Source: Bacillota bacterium (GTDB taxonomy: Bacteria; Bacillota_E; JAJZYS01; JAJYTV01). From it: 35,491 nt of DNA. The first letter of the stretch is position 1, and every line of letters starts with the position of its first letter. The stretch is taken from positions 1-35,491 of the forward strand of contig JAJZVM010000035.1 in assembly GCA_021845645.1 (NCBI GenBank), read 5' to 3'. This document shows, piece after piece, positions 6,681 through 19,526 of this stretch. Below the pieces are notes generated by a model that worked only from the letters and a program-made list of their open reading frames with translations, was not told where the DNA came from and searched no databases. The position numbers and the translations under genes are program-made.

Positions 6681-8099
6681 TTGAGCTATCCTCTGGAACC
6701 GGACGCAACCGAGATGCACCGGCTCGCGGAAGCCGTCGTGGAGCGCGCCATCGCGTTTGTGGACGAACTCGAAGAACACCCGGCGAGTCTCGCCGGCATG
6801 TCGCCCGAGGCAATCGAAGACCTCCAGCACCGCCTTCTCATCCCCCCGCCAGAAGTGCCGGTGAAGACCCTCGACGAGCTCCTTGGCCGCATCGAAGAGG
6901 CTGCGGCGGCCGCCGTCGAGACGGCAGGTCCCGGCTACCTCGCCTACATCCCTGGCGGCGGCATGTTTGCAAGCGCAGTCGCGGACCTCTACGCGCGCGC
7001 CACCAACCGCTATGTCGGGATGGCCGCCACGGCGCCTGGGCTCGTAGCGCTCGAGTGGAGCGTCGTGCGCTGGCTCGCGGATGTCGTGGGCATGCCCGAG
7101 CGAGCGGGCGGCATCCTCGTGTCCGGAGGGTCGATCGCGAACTTTGCCGCGGTCGTCGCGGCGCGAGAGCGGCTCGGCGAGGAGATTGCGGACGGCACCG
7201 TCTACCTGACCCGTGAGGCGCACCAGTCGGTGGGCAAGGCGGTGCGGCTCGCGGGCCTGCCAGGGCGCGCAGTGCGGGTCGTCCCTTGCACCTCCGACCT
7301 GCGCATGGATGTCGACGCCCTCGCGGAGGTCGTAGCACGTGACCGGAAGGCGGGCCTTCGGCCATTCCTGGTGGTCGCCGCCGCCGGCACGACGAACACG
7401 GGCGTCGTCGACCCGCTCGAGGCGGTGGCGGACGTCGCGCAGGCCGAGCATCTCTGGCTGCACGTCGACGGCGCATATGGCGGACTCTTCCGCCTGACGG
7501 ACCGCGGCCGCGCGATCCTGGCCGGCATCGAGCGGGCCGACTCCGTCACGCTCGATCCGCACAAGTCTCTCTTCGCCCCGTACGGGACAGGGGCCCTCGT
7601 GGTAAGGGACGTCGATGCGCTCAGGGCTGCTCATGCCGTTTCGGGACACTACCTGCAGGACCTCGACGCGCAGGAGGTCCCGGATCCGGCCGACCTCGGA
7701 CCAGAGCTGACGCGCGAGCTACGCGGCCTGCGCATCTGGCTGCCGCTGCACCTGTACGGCGTGGCCGCCTTCCGACAGGCGCTCGACGAGAAGCTCGACC
7801 TTGCCCTGCACGCTTACCGCCGCTTGGCCGCGGAGCCCCTGCTGGACCTCCCCTGGCCCCCTACCCTGAGCATCGTCGGCCTGCGCGTACGGGCAGGCGA
7901 CACGCCGACTGCCGACGCCCGCACCCGTGCGGTGCTGGAGCGCGTCAACGCGGGTCGGCGGATCTTCCTCTCGAGCACGGTCGTCGACGGCCGCTTCACG
8001 CTGCGTCTCGCCGTGCTGGCACACCGCACCCACCTCGACCGGGTGGACGAGGCCGTGGACGCCATCATCGCGGCAGCCCGCGACGTATCGCGGAACTGA
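6681..8099 (+). CDS. PLP-dependent group II amino acid decarboxylase
   Basis: 472 residues from a TTG at 6681 with GGGAGGG 7 bases upstream; the GTG at 6648 has no such site. It belongs to the fold-type I aromatic-L-amino-acid/glutamate decarboxylase family. The N-terminal segment GPGYLAYIPGGGMFASAVAD is typical. The small-domain Asp/His environment LHVDGAYGGLF and the Schiff-base lysine K295 in LDPHKSLFAPYGTG are present. Length matches AADC enzymes. They decarboxylate aromatic or other amino acids to amines in the cytoplasm, or in related members catalyse amino-acid oxidative deamination. Substrate cannot be fixed here. No permease or partner gene is adjacent; a strong hairpin at 8217-8259 ends the unit. 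Confidence 0.88.
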   Translation: MSYPLEPDATEMHRLAEAVVERAIAFVDELEEHPASLAGMSPEAIEDLQHRLLIPPPEVPVKTLDELLGRIEEAAAAAVETAGPGYLAYIPGGGMFASAVADLYARATNRYVGMAATAPGLVALEWSVVRWLADVVGMPERAGGILVSGGSIANFAAVVAARERLGEEIADGTVYLTREAHQSVGKAVRLAGLPGRAVRVVPCTSDLRMDVDALAEVVARDRKAGLRPFLVVAAAGTTNTGVVDPLEAVADVAQAEHLWLHVDGAYGGLFRLTDRGRAILAGIERADSVTLDPHKSLFAPYGTGALVVRDVDALRAAHAVSGHYLQDLDAQEVPDPADLGPELTRELRGLRIWLPLHLYGVAAFRQALDEKLDLALHAYRRLAAEPLLDLPWPPTLSIVGLRVRAGDTPTADARTRAVLERVNAGRRIFLSSTVVDGRFTLRLAVLAHRTHLDRVDEAVDAIIAAARDVSRN

Positions 8100-8216
8100 A
8101 CAGGAAACCGGGACGGCCGCCGCCGCCGTTCGCGCCATCACGCATGGCCTGCGCACGGGCCATGACGTCAACTCGATCAGCGCGGCCAGCGCGTCGTCGC
8201 GGCCCAAGGGAGGCAG

Positions 8217-8259
8217 ATGGGAAGGGCGGGCGGCAACTGATGCCGCCCGCCCTTCCCAT
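8217..8259. terminator. 19-bp hairpin between convergent genes
   Basis: Perfect 19-base stem with loop ACTGA (8236-8240); left arm 8217-8235 starts ATGGGAAGGG, right arm 8241-8259 ends CCCTTCCCAT. It lies between the decarboxylase stop (8099) and the convergent small gene stop (8304). No T-run follows on either strand, so intrinsic termination is inferred from position and stem strength only. Confidence 0.6.
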
Positions 8260-8303
8260 GGTCGCGTCGTTCGCTGCGCAAACACGGGGGCACGAACCGG
8301 CCT

Positions 8304-8549
8304 TCAGCGTGAGAGCTCCTCCACGATCATGTTCACGAGCAGTTCGTCACCGGGCTCCGGCCTGCGATGAAGGCGGAATCGGACTTCGCTGTCGATCCGC
8401 TCCTCCAGCGAGCACGAGTTCCAGGCACGCGCCCAGCCTAGGGACAACCTCTGCAAGTACGCCAGCACGGACGGTGAACCTTCCCGTCGCGGCGTCCGGG
8501 TCGTGGTCCGCGGGATGTCGCGGATGGTGACGGTTTGCCTCTGGAGCAT
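8304..8549 (-). CDS. small hypothetical protein, 81 residues
   Basis: I do not recognise it. The ATG at 8549 has GGGAGG 7 bases upstream, which is the main support. The sequence is Arg-rich in its N-terminal half, then acidic, with the C-terminal segment PEPGDELLVNMIVEELSR. No Cys pairs, signal or membrane segment. Divergently oriented from the LysR regulator at 8713, an arrangement in which the LysR protein often controls the divergent gene. Confidence 0.5.
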   Translation of the reverse strand: MLQRQTVTIRDIPRTTTRTPRREGSPSVLAYLQRLSLGWARAWNSCSLEERIDSEVRFRLHRRPEPGDELLVNMIVEELSR

Positions 8550-8712
8550 CTGGATTCCTCCCTGCCGCCCGGCAAGGCTTGGTGTAGGGTGTCCGGCCTT
8601 GGGGCCACCTTCAAGGTAGGACCTCCTGTGCTATACGTCTAATATCTGCTCTCATTACGAGCCATCGTTCTTTCCTATGGAAGCGAGGGCTCCACAGAAT
8701 CGGAGGTGCAAC

Positions 8713-9612
8713 ATGGAACTGAGGCAGCTCGAGATGTTCCTCGAAGCCGCGGATCGGCGCAGCATCACGGCAGCAGCCCAGGCCCTCTACGTCGCCCAGC
8801 CTTCCGTCAGCGCACAGATCGCCGCATTGGAGCGGGAACTCGGTTATCCCCTCTTCGACCGCCTGCCCCGCGGCGTGCGGCTGACGGAGGTGGGGCGCGC
8901 CGTGCTGCCGCACGCGCGCCAGATCATGCGACAGGTGGCGGAGATCCGCGATTCGATCGACGCACTGGAGGGGCTGCAGCGCGGCCGGCTGGTGCTGGGC
9001 ACGATGCCGACGGTCACGGCGCATCTCATCCCCACCGTGATCAAGGCGTTTCGCGAGGAGTTCCCCGCCATCGACCTGCGTGTCGTGGAGTCGAGCGCCA
9101 GCGGCATCCTGGAAGAGCTCGCCGCGCACCGCCTGGACCTCGCAGTCGTGACGAACGCGGAGCCGAGCGCACAGATCGAGGTACAGCCGCTGCTCACCGA
9201 GGAACTCTACGCCATCGTCCCGGTCAACGATCCCCTGGCCGGACGCCCTGAGATCGACCTGCGGGAGCTCAGCGACCGCCCGTTCGTGGTGCTCGAGGCG
9301 GGGTTCAGCCTGCGCAGCGTCCTGTGGGAATCGTGCAAGAGCGCGGGATTCTCCCCACGGATCGCCCAGGAGATGTCCAGCATCCAGGGGATCAAGGGGC
9401 TCGTCGAGATCGGCATGGGGGTCAGCATCGCTCCGCGCATGTCGATCGACCAGGAGGAGCGGCTTGGGCTGCTCAAGGCGATCAGACTGCGCCAGAGGCC
9501 GTATCGGGAGCTTGAAATCGTCACGAGCAAGGGCGCCTATGTATCGCGATCTGCGGCAGAGTTCATCGCCATCTGTCGCCGCATGGCGGCGACCATGCGG
9601 ATGGAGCCCTAG
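8713..9612 (+). CDS. LysR family transcriptional regulator
   Basis: 299 residues from ATG 8713, with GGAGGT 5 bases upstream. The winged HTH is at residues about 1-60 (MELRQLEMFLEAADRRSITAA ... QPSVSAQIAALERELGYPLFDR), followed by the linker helix and a periplasmic-binding-protein-like effector domain (from about residue 90, RGRLVLGTMPTV). Typical LysR length. The effector domain segments LLTEELYAIVPVNDPLAG and GMGVSIAPRMSI are standard. The inducer is unknown. The shared intergenic region with the 81-residue gene is AT-rich around 8625-8670 and probably holds both promoters and its binding site, but I could not fix a clean T-N11-A operator. Confidence 0.9.
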   Translation: MELRQLEMFLEAADRRSITAAAQALYVAQPSVSAQIAALERELGYPLFDRLPRGVRLTEVGRAVLPHARQIMRQVAEIRDSIDALEGLQRGRLVLGTMPTVTAHLIPTVIKAFREEFPAIDLRVVESSASGILEELAAHRLDLAVVTNAEPSAQIEVQPLLTEELYAIVPVNDPLAGRPEIDLRELSDRPFVVLEAGFSLRSVLWESCKSAGFSPRIAQEMSSIQGIKGLVEIGMGVSIAPRMSIDQEERLGLLKAIRLRQRPYRELEIVTSKGAYVSRSAAEFIAICRRMAATMRMEP

Positions 9613-9781
9613 ATGCCGCCACGATCCGCCTTCGGCACAAAGGCGGCCATGAGCCACGGAGTCCGGTCGCGTCGTCGCTTCCAGAAGGTTTCCAGATGTC
9701 GATGGTGAACCAGCACGGCATAAGCCAGCGAACAGCTTGGCCAGCACCGGCTGCCGTCGATGCCGCAAGGAGATGGGGACA

Positions 9782-12259
9782 TTGTCGCGGACACAGACGT
9801 TCGCCATCGCACTTCTGGCCCTCGCCTTGATGGCCGTCATGGCCGCACCGATGGCCAGGGGAGCCTCGCCGACGACGACGGTGGTACTGTCGGACGTCAG
9901 CACCTCCTATCGCGGCCCGGTCGAGATCCCGGTACAGCTGATGAACGGACAGCCATTCTCACAACTTCAGGAGACCTTGACCTATGACCCACGCGCGCTG
10001 GTCTTCACAGGCCTCGTCGGGGACCTCGCGTCGCAATCCGCCAACCTGCGCGCAAGCGCGGCCAGTCCCGGCAGAATCGTGGTCACCGCAACTGGTACCT
10101 TCACCGCGCCGGCACCCGACACGACGCTCTATTACCTGTCGTTCCACGCTAAGGCACCAGAGCCCGTCACCACAGAGGTGCACATGGTGCGTTCGCTGCT
10201 GGGCCAGCATCTGCAGGCCAGCACCTCGACCGCCACGGTGGAACTGGCCTACGGCTGGACCAACATCGGTCCCTTCAACATCGACACCGGTCCGGGACTG
10301 CACGCCGCACAGTCCGGTGTGGTCTCCTCCGTGGGCTTCACCCCGGGCTCGAACGTCCTCTACCTTGCCTCCGGCCAGGCCCACCCCATGTCGGGACCTG
10401 GTGGCTATCCCGGCGTCACCGGCGACGGGGGGATGTACACGTCCGCCGACGGCGGGCAGACCTGGACCTTCGCGAATCTCGGACTGAAGTACACCGACGT
10501 CACGGCCCTGGCTGTCGATCCGGCGAACCCCCAGGTGGCCGTCATCGAGGTGGCAGGGCCGGTCCCGGCGACGGGACTCGTCTACAAGACGGTCAACGGA
10601 GGCCAAACGTGGCAGGAGACCTACCCTGAGGGTGGATATGGTCTCCAGTACCAGGGAGGAACGCTCTATGCGACGACCTTCCACGCCGTCCTGGCCTCGA
10701 GCGACTTCGGTACTACATGGCAAAAGGTGGCCTCGTTTCCCCATCTCATCGTGACCGCATCGGCGGTGTCCGCCGACGGACACACGATGTACGTCGGCGT
10801 CTGGAAGGAGAGCGCCGCGTACGTCAGCGGGGTCAAGAGCCAATACGCCGCCGTGCTCGCGTCGACGGACGGAGGCAAGACGTTCACCCAGTCGCTCAAC
10901 GTGGACAACGTCTTGAACCCCTCGATCAGCCAGATCGTCGTCAATCCGACGCTGCCCCAGAACGTGTTCGTCGTCACCTCCAGCCCGTACCTCGGACCAG
11001 AGGACGGAAATCCCTCGCTCTACGCGTCGTCGGACGGAGGCGGCACCTGGACGATGATCGACACCGCCGCGCACGGTCTACCCGACGCCACGCCGGTGCA
11101 GTATCTCGCGGTCGATCCGCAGAAGAGCGGCGTTGTCTACGCGGGGGTGAACGGCGGGCTCTACCGTTCCTCGGACGATGGGACGAGCTTCTCCCTCGTC
11201 CCCGATTTCTTCTTCGACGTCCGCTGCGTCGTCTTCGACCCAAGCAATGATCAGCGCATCTATGTCGGCACCGACCAGGGCCTCTACGCATCCCAGGACG
11301 GCGGCAACACGTGGACAGCCCTCAATAACCGTCCCGGGACGCTGATGTATGACATCGCCACGGTCGGCACCCAGATCTTCACCACCGTGCAGGACATGTC
11401 GCCCGTCTATTCCCCGGACGGCGGCAATACCTGGACGATCGTCAACAAGGGCGAGCTCGGCATCGTGTCGGTGGATCCCTACGATCCCTCGGTCGTGCTG
11501 ATGTGGACGGAACCGCATGTCACGGGGTTCTTCTACGTTTCCAACGACGGCGGCAAGACGTTCGCCGCGCCGCAGATCGACGAGACACAGCAGGAAAGCA
11601 CGGAGGTCAGTACGGCATCCGGCTTCGCCTTCGGCAAGTCCGGTCCGATCTACCTGATCGGTGGGGCAGGCATCTTCGAAAGCACGGACAAGGGACAGAC
11701 GTGGCGGCTTCTGCCCGGCTCGCCCAGTGACGCGCAGACCGTCGCCGTCGGCGTCGACAATCCTGCGGTGGTCTACGCGGCCAATTGGTATGGCCTCTTC
11801 GTATCCCACGATTTTGGGGCGCACTGGACCAAGGCGAGCTCGGAGGCCTTCAATTCCCTGGCGGTCGACCCGCAGAACAGCAGCATCGTCGTCGGCAGCC
11901 AGTACAACCCGAGCCTCAATCCGGACACCTTCGGGATCACGATCCTCGGGACCACCATGATAAGCACCGACGGCGGAGCTTCGTTCACGCCGACAGCGAT
12001 GCAGTCGAACGACCGTTTCACCACCGCCCCGCAGGTCATGTTCGCCATGGGGCCGGCGGGACCGGTTCTGATCTATACCTGCGAGTCCGGAGTTTACGTG
12101 AGCGCGAACCTCGGCCGGACGTGGCGCGACGTGAGTTTCAATCTGCCCGACCGCGCCGTGACCGCCCTGACGATCGCCAGCGACGGTACGGCGTACATCT
12201 CTACCTACGGCGCCGGGGTCTGGACCTACCCGAACTTCCTCGCGTCGCTTGGCAGGTGA
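9782..12259 (+). CDS. secreted protein: cohesin-like domain plus Asp-box beta-propeller repeats
   Basis: 825 residues from a TTG at 9782 (AAGGAG 9 bases upstream). A signal peptide spans about 1-27 (hydrophobic core AIALLALALMAVMAA, likely cleavage after ARGA). Residues about 30-150 look like a cohesin-type beta-sandwich (VEIPVQLMNG, LTYDPRALVFTG). The remainder carries about a dozen Asp-box/BNR turns of the form D-x-G-x-T-W/F: DGGQTW, NGGQTW, DGGKTF, DGGGTW, DDGTSF, DGGNTW twice, DGGKTF, DKGQTW and more. That is enough for one large or two seven- to ten-bladed propellers, as in sortilin/Vps10-like and glycosidase-like proteins. No sialidase active-site set is visible. Likely an extracellular binding or carbohydrate-active protein. 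Confidence 0.85.
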   Translation: MSRTQTFAIALLALALMAVMAAPMARGASPTTTVVLSDVSTSYRGPVEIPVQLMNGQPFSQLQETLTYDPRALVFTGLVGDLASQSANLRASAASPGRIVVTATGTFTAPAPDTTLYYLSFHAKAPEPVTTEVHMVRSLLGQHLQASTSTATVELAYGWTNIGPFNIDTGPGLHAAQSGVVSSVGFTPGSNVLYLASGQAHPMSGPGGYPGVTGDGGMYTSADGGQTWTFANLGLKYTDVTALAVDPANPQVAVIEVAGPVPATGLVYKTVNGGQTWQETYPEGGYGLQYQGGTLYATTFHAVLASSDFGTTWQKVASFPHLIVTASAVSADGHTMYVGVWKESAAYVSGVKSQYAAVLASTDGGKTFTQSLNVDNVLNPSISQIVVNPTLPQNVFVVTSSPYLGPEDGNPSLYASSDGGGTWTMIDTAAHGLPDATPVQYLAVDPQKSGVVYAGVNGGLYRSSDDGTSFSLVPDFFFDVRCVVFDPSNDQRIYVGTDQGLYASQDGGNTWTALNNRPGTLMYDIATVGTQIFTTVQDMSPVYSPDGGNTWTIVNKGELGIVSVDPYDPSVVLMWTEPHVTGFFYVSNDGGKTFAAPQIDETQQESTEVSTASGFAFGKSGPIYLIGGAGIFESTDKGQTWRLLPGSPSDAQTVAVGVDNPAVVYAANWYGLFVSHDFGAHWTKASSEAFNSLAVDPQNSSIVVGSQYNPSLNPDTFGITILGTTMISTDGGASFTPTAMQSNDRFTTAPQVMFAMGPAGPVLIYTCESGVYVSANLGRTWRDVSFNLPDRAVTALTIASDGTAYISTYGAGVWTYPNFLASLGR

Positions 12260-12302
12260 CTCCGGGCGCGGATCCGCGTTCGGTGCCCGCCTGCGGGCAA
12301 GA

Positions 12303-12340
12303 CTGCAGGTCCGGTCCACACAGTCCGACTCGGACCGCAG
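12303..12340. terminator. hairpin downstream of the Asp-box gene
   Basis: CTGC-A-GGTCCG (12303-12313) pairs with CGGACCGCAG (12331-12340), a 10-bp stem with one bulged A and a 17-base loop. Lies between two convergent genes. No T-run, so only a candidate. Confidence 0.35.
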
Positions 12341-12446
12341 TGCTCTCCATCAGAAGGCACAGGGCAGGTCTCGATCGGCGGGACGCCTGCCTCACCTCGT
12401 CACGAGGCCCGGCATCGATGCCGAACGACCGGTTTGGAACGTGTCG

Positions 12447-13406
12447 TCACAGCGCAACTGCGCGGTTCCTGCCCCGCTGCTTGCCGAGGTAGAGGGCGTT
12501 GTCCGCCTCCCTGATCGTGCTGTCCATGTTGCCTGACTGGTCGTATTCGGTGACGCCGAACGTCATCGTGACCCGGATGTCCTGATCCTGGCAGAGCGCG
12601 CGGGACTCGGCCACCGCCAGGCGAAGCTTCTCCGCCACGAGAAGGGCGCCGTCCGCACCGGTCTCGGGCAGCAGCAGCAGGAACTCCTCCCCTCCCCAGC
12701 GCGCGACGTGGTCCTGCTCTCTGATGCCGAGCCGGAGCTTGTCCGACACGTGACGCAGCACTTGATCGCCGCACTCGTGGCCGTAAAGATCGTTGACCTG
12801 CTTGAAGTGGTCGATGTCTGCCAGGATGAGCGAGAAGGCTCTCTGGCTCCGCTTGAAGCGGACCATCTCCTCCTGGATCTTCATCGTCATGTGGCGCCTG
12901 TTGCGCAGGCCCGTCAAAGGATCGGTCATGGCGGCGACGTGCAGCTGCTCGATGGCCTCGTTCAGCCGCTCGTTCCTGTCCTCGAGCTGCCGGTTGGCCT
13001 CTTCGAGCTGGCGCCCGTAGCGCTGCAGCTGCTCGCGCGACCGCTTGAGCTCGAGGTGCGTCTTGACGCGGGCGTTGAGCTCCGAGGGGTTGAACGGCTT
13101 CGTGACGTAGTCCACGCCGCCAGCCTCGAAGCCCCGCACCATGTCGTCGACTTCGCTCTTGGCCGTGATGAAGATGACCGGGATCTCGGCCGTCGCAGGA
13201 CGGCTGCGCAGGACGCCACAAGCGGTGATCCCGTCCACTTCCGGCATCATGACGTCCATCAGGATGAGATCCGGGAGTTTCGCCTCGGCCACCTCCACGG
13301 CCATCCTCCCGTTGGTGGCGACGAAGAGCTCGTAGTTCCCGATCAGGAGTTCACGCAGGATCTTGACGTTCGCCGGGACGTCGTCGACGATCAGTATCCT
13401 CTGCAC
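12447..13406 (-). CDS. response regulator with GGDEF diguanylate cyclase domain
   Basis: 319 residues from a GTG at 13406 with GGAGG 7 bases upstream. Receiver domain at about 1-118, with acidic pair D8-D9, phospho-acceptor D51 (LILMDVMMP) and K103 (VTKPF). A coiled-coil linker spans about 118-158 (rich in QL/EE/RN heptads). The GGDEF domain spans about 160-319 with active-site G238-G-E-E-F242. An inhibitory I-site R229-x-x-D232 lies five residues before it, so product feedback is expected. It synthesises c-di-GMP in the cytoplasm on phosphorylation, like PleD/WspR. It starts 32 bases after the hybrid kinase stop on the same strand, which makes the kinase its probable phosphodonor. Confidence 0.93.
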   Translation of the reverse strand: MQRILIVDDVPANVKILRELLIGNYELFVATNGRMAVEVAEAKLPDLILMDVMMPEVDGITACGVLRSRPATAEIPVIFITAKSEVDDMVRGFEAGGVDYVTKPFNPSELNARVKTHLELKRSREQLQRYGRQLEEANRQLEDRNERLNEAIEQLHVAAMTDPLTGLRNRRHMTMKIQEEMVRFKRSQRAFSLILADIDHFKQVNDLYGHECGDQVLRHVSDKLRLGIREQDHVARWGGEEFLLLLPETGADGALLVAEKLRLAVAESRALCQDQDIRVTMTFGVTEYDQSGNMDSTIREADNALYLGKQRGRNRAVAL

Positions 13407-13437
13407 TGCCAATCCTCCGCAAGGACGCGTATTCCGC

Positions 13438-17424
<3,987 letters not shown>

Positions 17425-17564
17425 CCCCCAAACTGCCTGTCCGTGACCGTCCGCCGCGCTGCCCCTTTGGCACCGTGCAGCGGCCCGATCACATGTCCCA
17501 GGCTGATCGTCGCAAGGAAGGGCCCGTCCCAGCCGCCTGCGTACCGGAGCGGCCGGGCGATGCC

Positions 17565-19295
17565 CTATGCGCGGCTCTCCTGCGCCCTTCCGAGGTAGCT
17601 TGCAAGCAAGGCAGCCACCTCCTCGAGGAAGGTGAGCTGGTCCTCCGTAAACGCCGCCACGGTGCTGTGGTAGACCTTGAGGATGCCGACGACGCGTCCC
17701 TCATACAACATCGGGATCGCGGCCGCCGAGATGATGGCCTGCTGCAGAAGGCCCTCGAGCTGCGGTGCGAGCGACGGCTCCAGCCTGATGTCGTCCACGA
17801 TCACCCGCCGGGCCTCGCGCAGCGAAACGCCCGGCGGCATGCGCCCCACCTCGCTGGCGGAGTCGAGCCACTCGCCGAGGTCCGTCCGGTCCACATCGCC
17901 GCTGCCGCTGATGATGTCGAACCGCTCGCCATCGACGACGCCGATCCAGCAGTCGTGGGAACCTGTGGCCCGCTCGACGTCCCGGATCACGCGCGCAAGA
18001 AACAGGGAGATGTCGCCCGGGTGAGCCACGGCGAATCTCAGCAGGTCGATGGCCTCGGTGCGGCTCGGCAGGAGGCCTCCCCGGTTCGCCGCGAGGATGA
18101 GACCGGCCTCGTCGGCCAGACCCGTCACCAGATCGGCAAGATCGCCGCGGATCCGGTTTTCCTCGAGAAACTTGATGGTAAGGAGGCCCCAGCCCACACC
18201 GTCGACCACGACGGGAGTGCCGAACACCGAGCCGTAAGGCGACGCCGTGCCGTTTTCCACCCTCGTCTGGCGGGCCAGGGGGCGCTCCGCGCTGAAGGCT
18301 TGCGCCATGGGGTCCGCGGACGACATAGGGATGGCCACGGGCTCCTCCGGCACGCCCGACGTCGCCACCGGCCGCAGGATCTGGCCAGTCAGCCGGCGGA
18401 GCACGACAAGGTCCGCGCCGGTCGCGTCGCGGGCGGCGTGGACGATCGCCTCGTAGAGCCCGGGAGCATCGCCAAGGCCCCTTGCGGCCATGCGTGCGAG
18501 GTGCATGGCCGCGCCCAGGGCTGCTGCAGGATCGGCGGCCGGAGCCGCGCCGACGGGCGCGGCGAGCGTGACCTCGGCAGGCAGGAAGCCTTCGGCCGGC
18601 TTCGCCAGCAGGAAGCCTTGCACATAGCCCACGCCCAGCTCACCGAGGGTGTGCAGCTCCGCCGCCGTCTCGACGCCTTCCGCGATCACGGCGATGCCGG
18701 CGCGCTGCGCGAACGACACGAGGGCCCCGACGAGCTGCGCCTTCGCGCTGTCGCGGTCGACGCCGCGGACGAGCGCCATGTCCACCTTGGCGAAATCGGG
18801 CCGCAGCGCAACCAGCCGGTTCAGGCCGGAGTAGCCTGCGCCGCAGTCGTCCATGGCGACGAGAAGGCCTCGCCAGCGCAGGATGTCCAGCGCCAGCGTG
18901 AACGCCTGCCAGCGCGCCTCAGGGACGCTCGAGCGCTCCGTGACCTCCAGCACGACGGTGCAGGGAAGATCCGCCAGCGGGTAAAGCGTTTCCGGATGGT
19001 CGAGCACGGTCGCCGGCGAGACGTTGACGAACAGCATGACGCCGGACGGCAGGCCCAGGGCTTTGGCAGAGATGGCCCGTATGGCCATGGCGTCGAGCTC
19101 GGCTTCCGCCTCCGGCCCGGCATCCCGGGCGCTCTCCACCACGTCCACGATCTCGAGCGGATTCCCTGCTCCGTCGGACGGACGGCTGAGCCCCTCGTAT
19201 GCCGCTACGCGCCCGTGCACGAGCGAAACGATGGGCTGGAATACGGCGTGTATGGAGATGCTTGCGCGAATCTGTGGCCAAATAAGAGTGTCCAT
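17565..19295 (-). CDS. EAL-domain c-di-GMP phosphodiesterase with two GAF domains
   Basis: 576 residues. The EAL domain at about 15-245 has catalytic-type residues: E34 (AYEGLSR), N91 (FVNVSP), E117 (LEVTE), D149-D150 (MDDCGAGYS), K170 (FAKVDM), E206 (IAEGVET) and Q226 (YVQGFLLAKP). Hydrolysis of c-di-GMP is therefore expected, although EAL reads EGL and the loop reads DDCGAGYS. Two GAF-like domains follow (about 270-405 and 420-570), placing sensing downstream of catalysis, the reverse of the common order. No strong ribosome binding site precedes ATG 19295. It lies upstream of the hybrid kinase on the same strand with a 140-base gap. The three genes supply synthesis, control and degradation of the messenger. 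Confidence 0.88.
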   Translation of the reverse strand: MDTLIWPQIRASISIHAVFQPIVSLVHGRVAAYEGLSRPSDGAGNPLEIVDVVESARDAGPEAEAELDAMAIRAISAKALGLPSGVMLFVNVSPATVLDHPETLYPLADLPCTVVLEVTERSSVPEARWQAFTLALDILRWRGLLVAMDDCGAGYSGLNRLVALRPDFAKVDMALVRGVDRDSAKAQLVGALVSFAQRAGIAVIAEGVETAAELHTLGELGVGYVQGFLLAKPAEGFLPAEVTLAAPVGAAPAADPAAALGAAMHLARMAARGLGDAPGLYEAIVHAARDATGADLVVLRRLTGQILRPVATSGVPEEPVAIPMSSADPMAQAFSAERPLARQTRVENGTASPYGSVFGTPVVVDGVGWGLLTIKFLEENRIRGDLADLVTGLADEAGLILAANRGGLLPSRTEAIDLLRFAVAHPGDISLFLARVIRDVERATGSHDCWIGVVDGERFDIISGSGDVDRTDLGEWLDSASEVGRMPPGVSLREARRVIVDDIRLEPSLAPQLEGLLQQAIISAAAIPMLYEGRVVGILKVYHSTVAAFTEDQLTFLEEVAALLASYLGRAQESRA

Positions 19296-19526
19296 GTCAG
19301 GAAAGATGGGCTTCGCCCCCGCTCCAGGCGGAATAAGGTCACCTTCATGCGACGAAAGCAGCTCGGCATGACGATGCCAGTGAGATACTTCGACTCAGTC
19401 GCAAGAGTCCCTCTCGTCCTGGAAGCGTATGGCGGCGACATGAGGCGGACACCTCCGCGCAACTCTCTGCGGCATGCAATCTGCGGCAGGGATTTCCCCC
19501 TCGGAACTAGGGACCGTTCCCTTGAC

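Noticed and set aside
8440..8613. Leader-like frame from TTG 8613 on the minus strand behind AGGAGGT
   Set aside because: The ribosome binding site is good, but the frame is Arg/Pro-rich, overlaps the 81-residue gene out of frame and looks like chance.
8611..9903. 430-residue minus-strand frame opposite the LysR gene
   Set aside because: Shadow of a gene with clear LysR motifs; no ribosome binding site.
19296..19360. Possible c-di-GMP (GEMM) riboswitch before the EAL gene
   Set aside because: A GGGGGCGAAGCCC stem is present, but the conserved GEMM core and tetraloop receptor are not.
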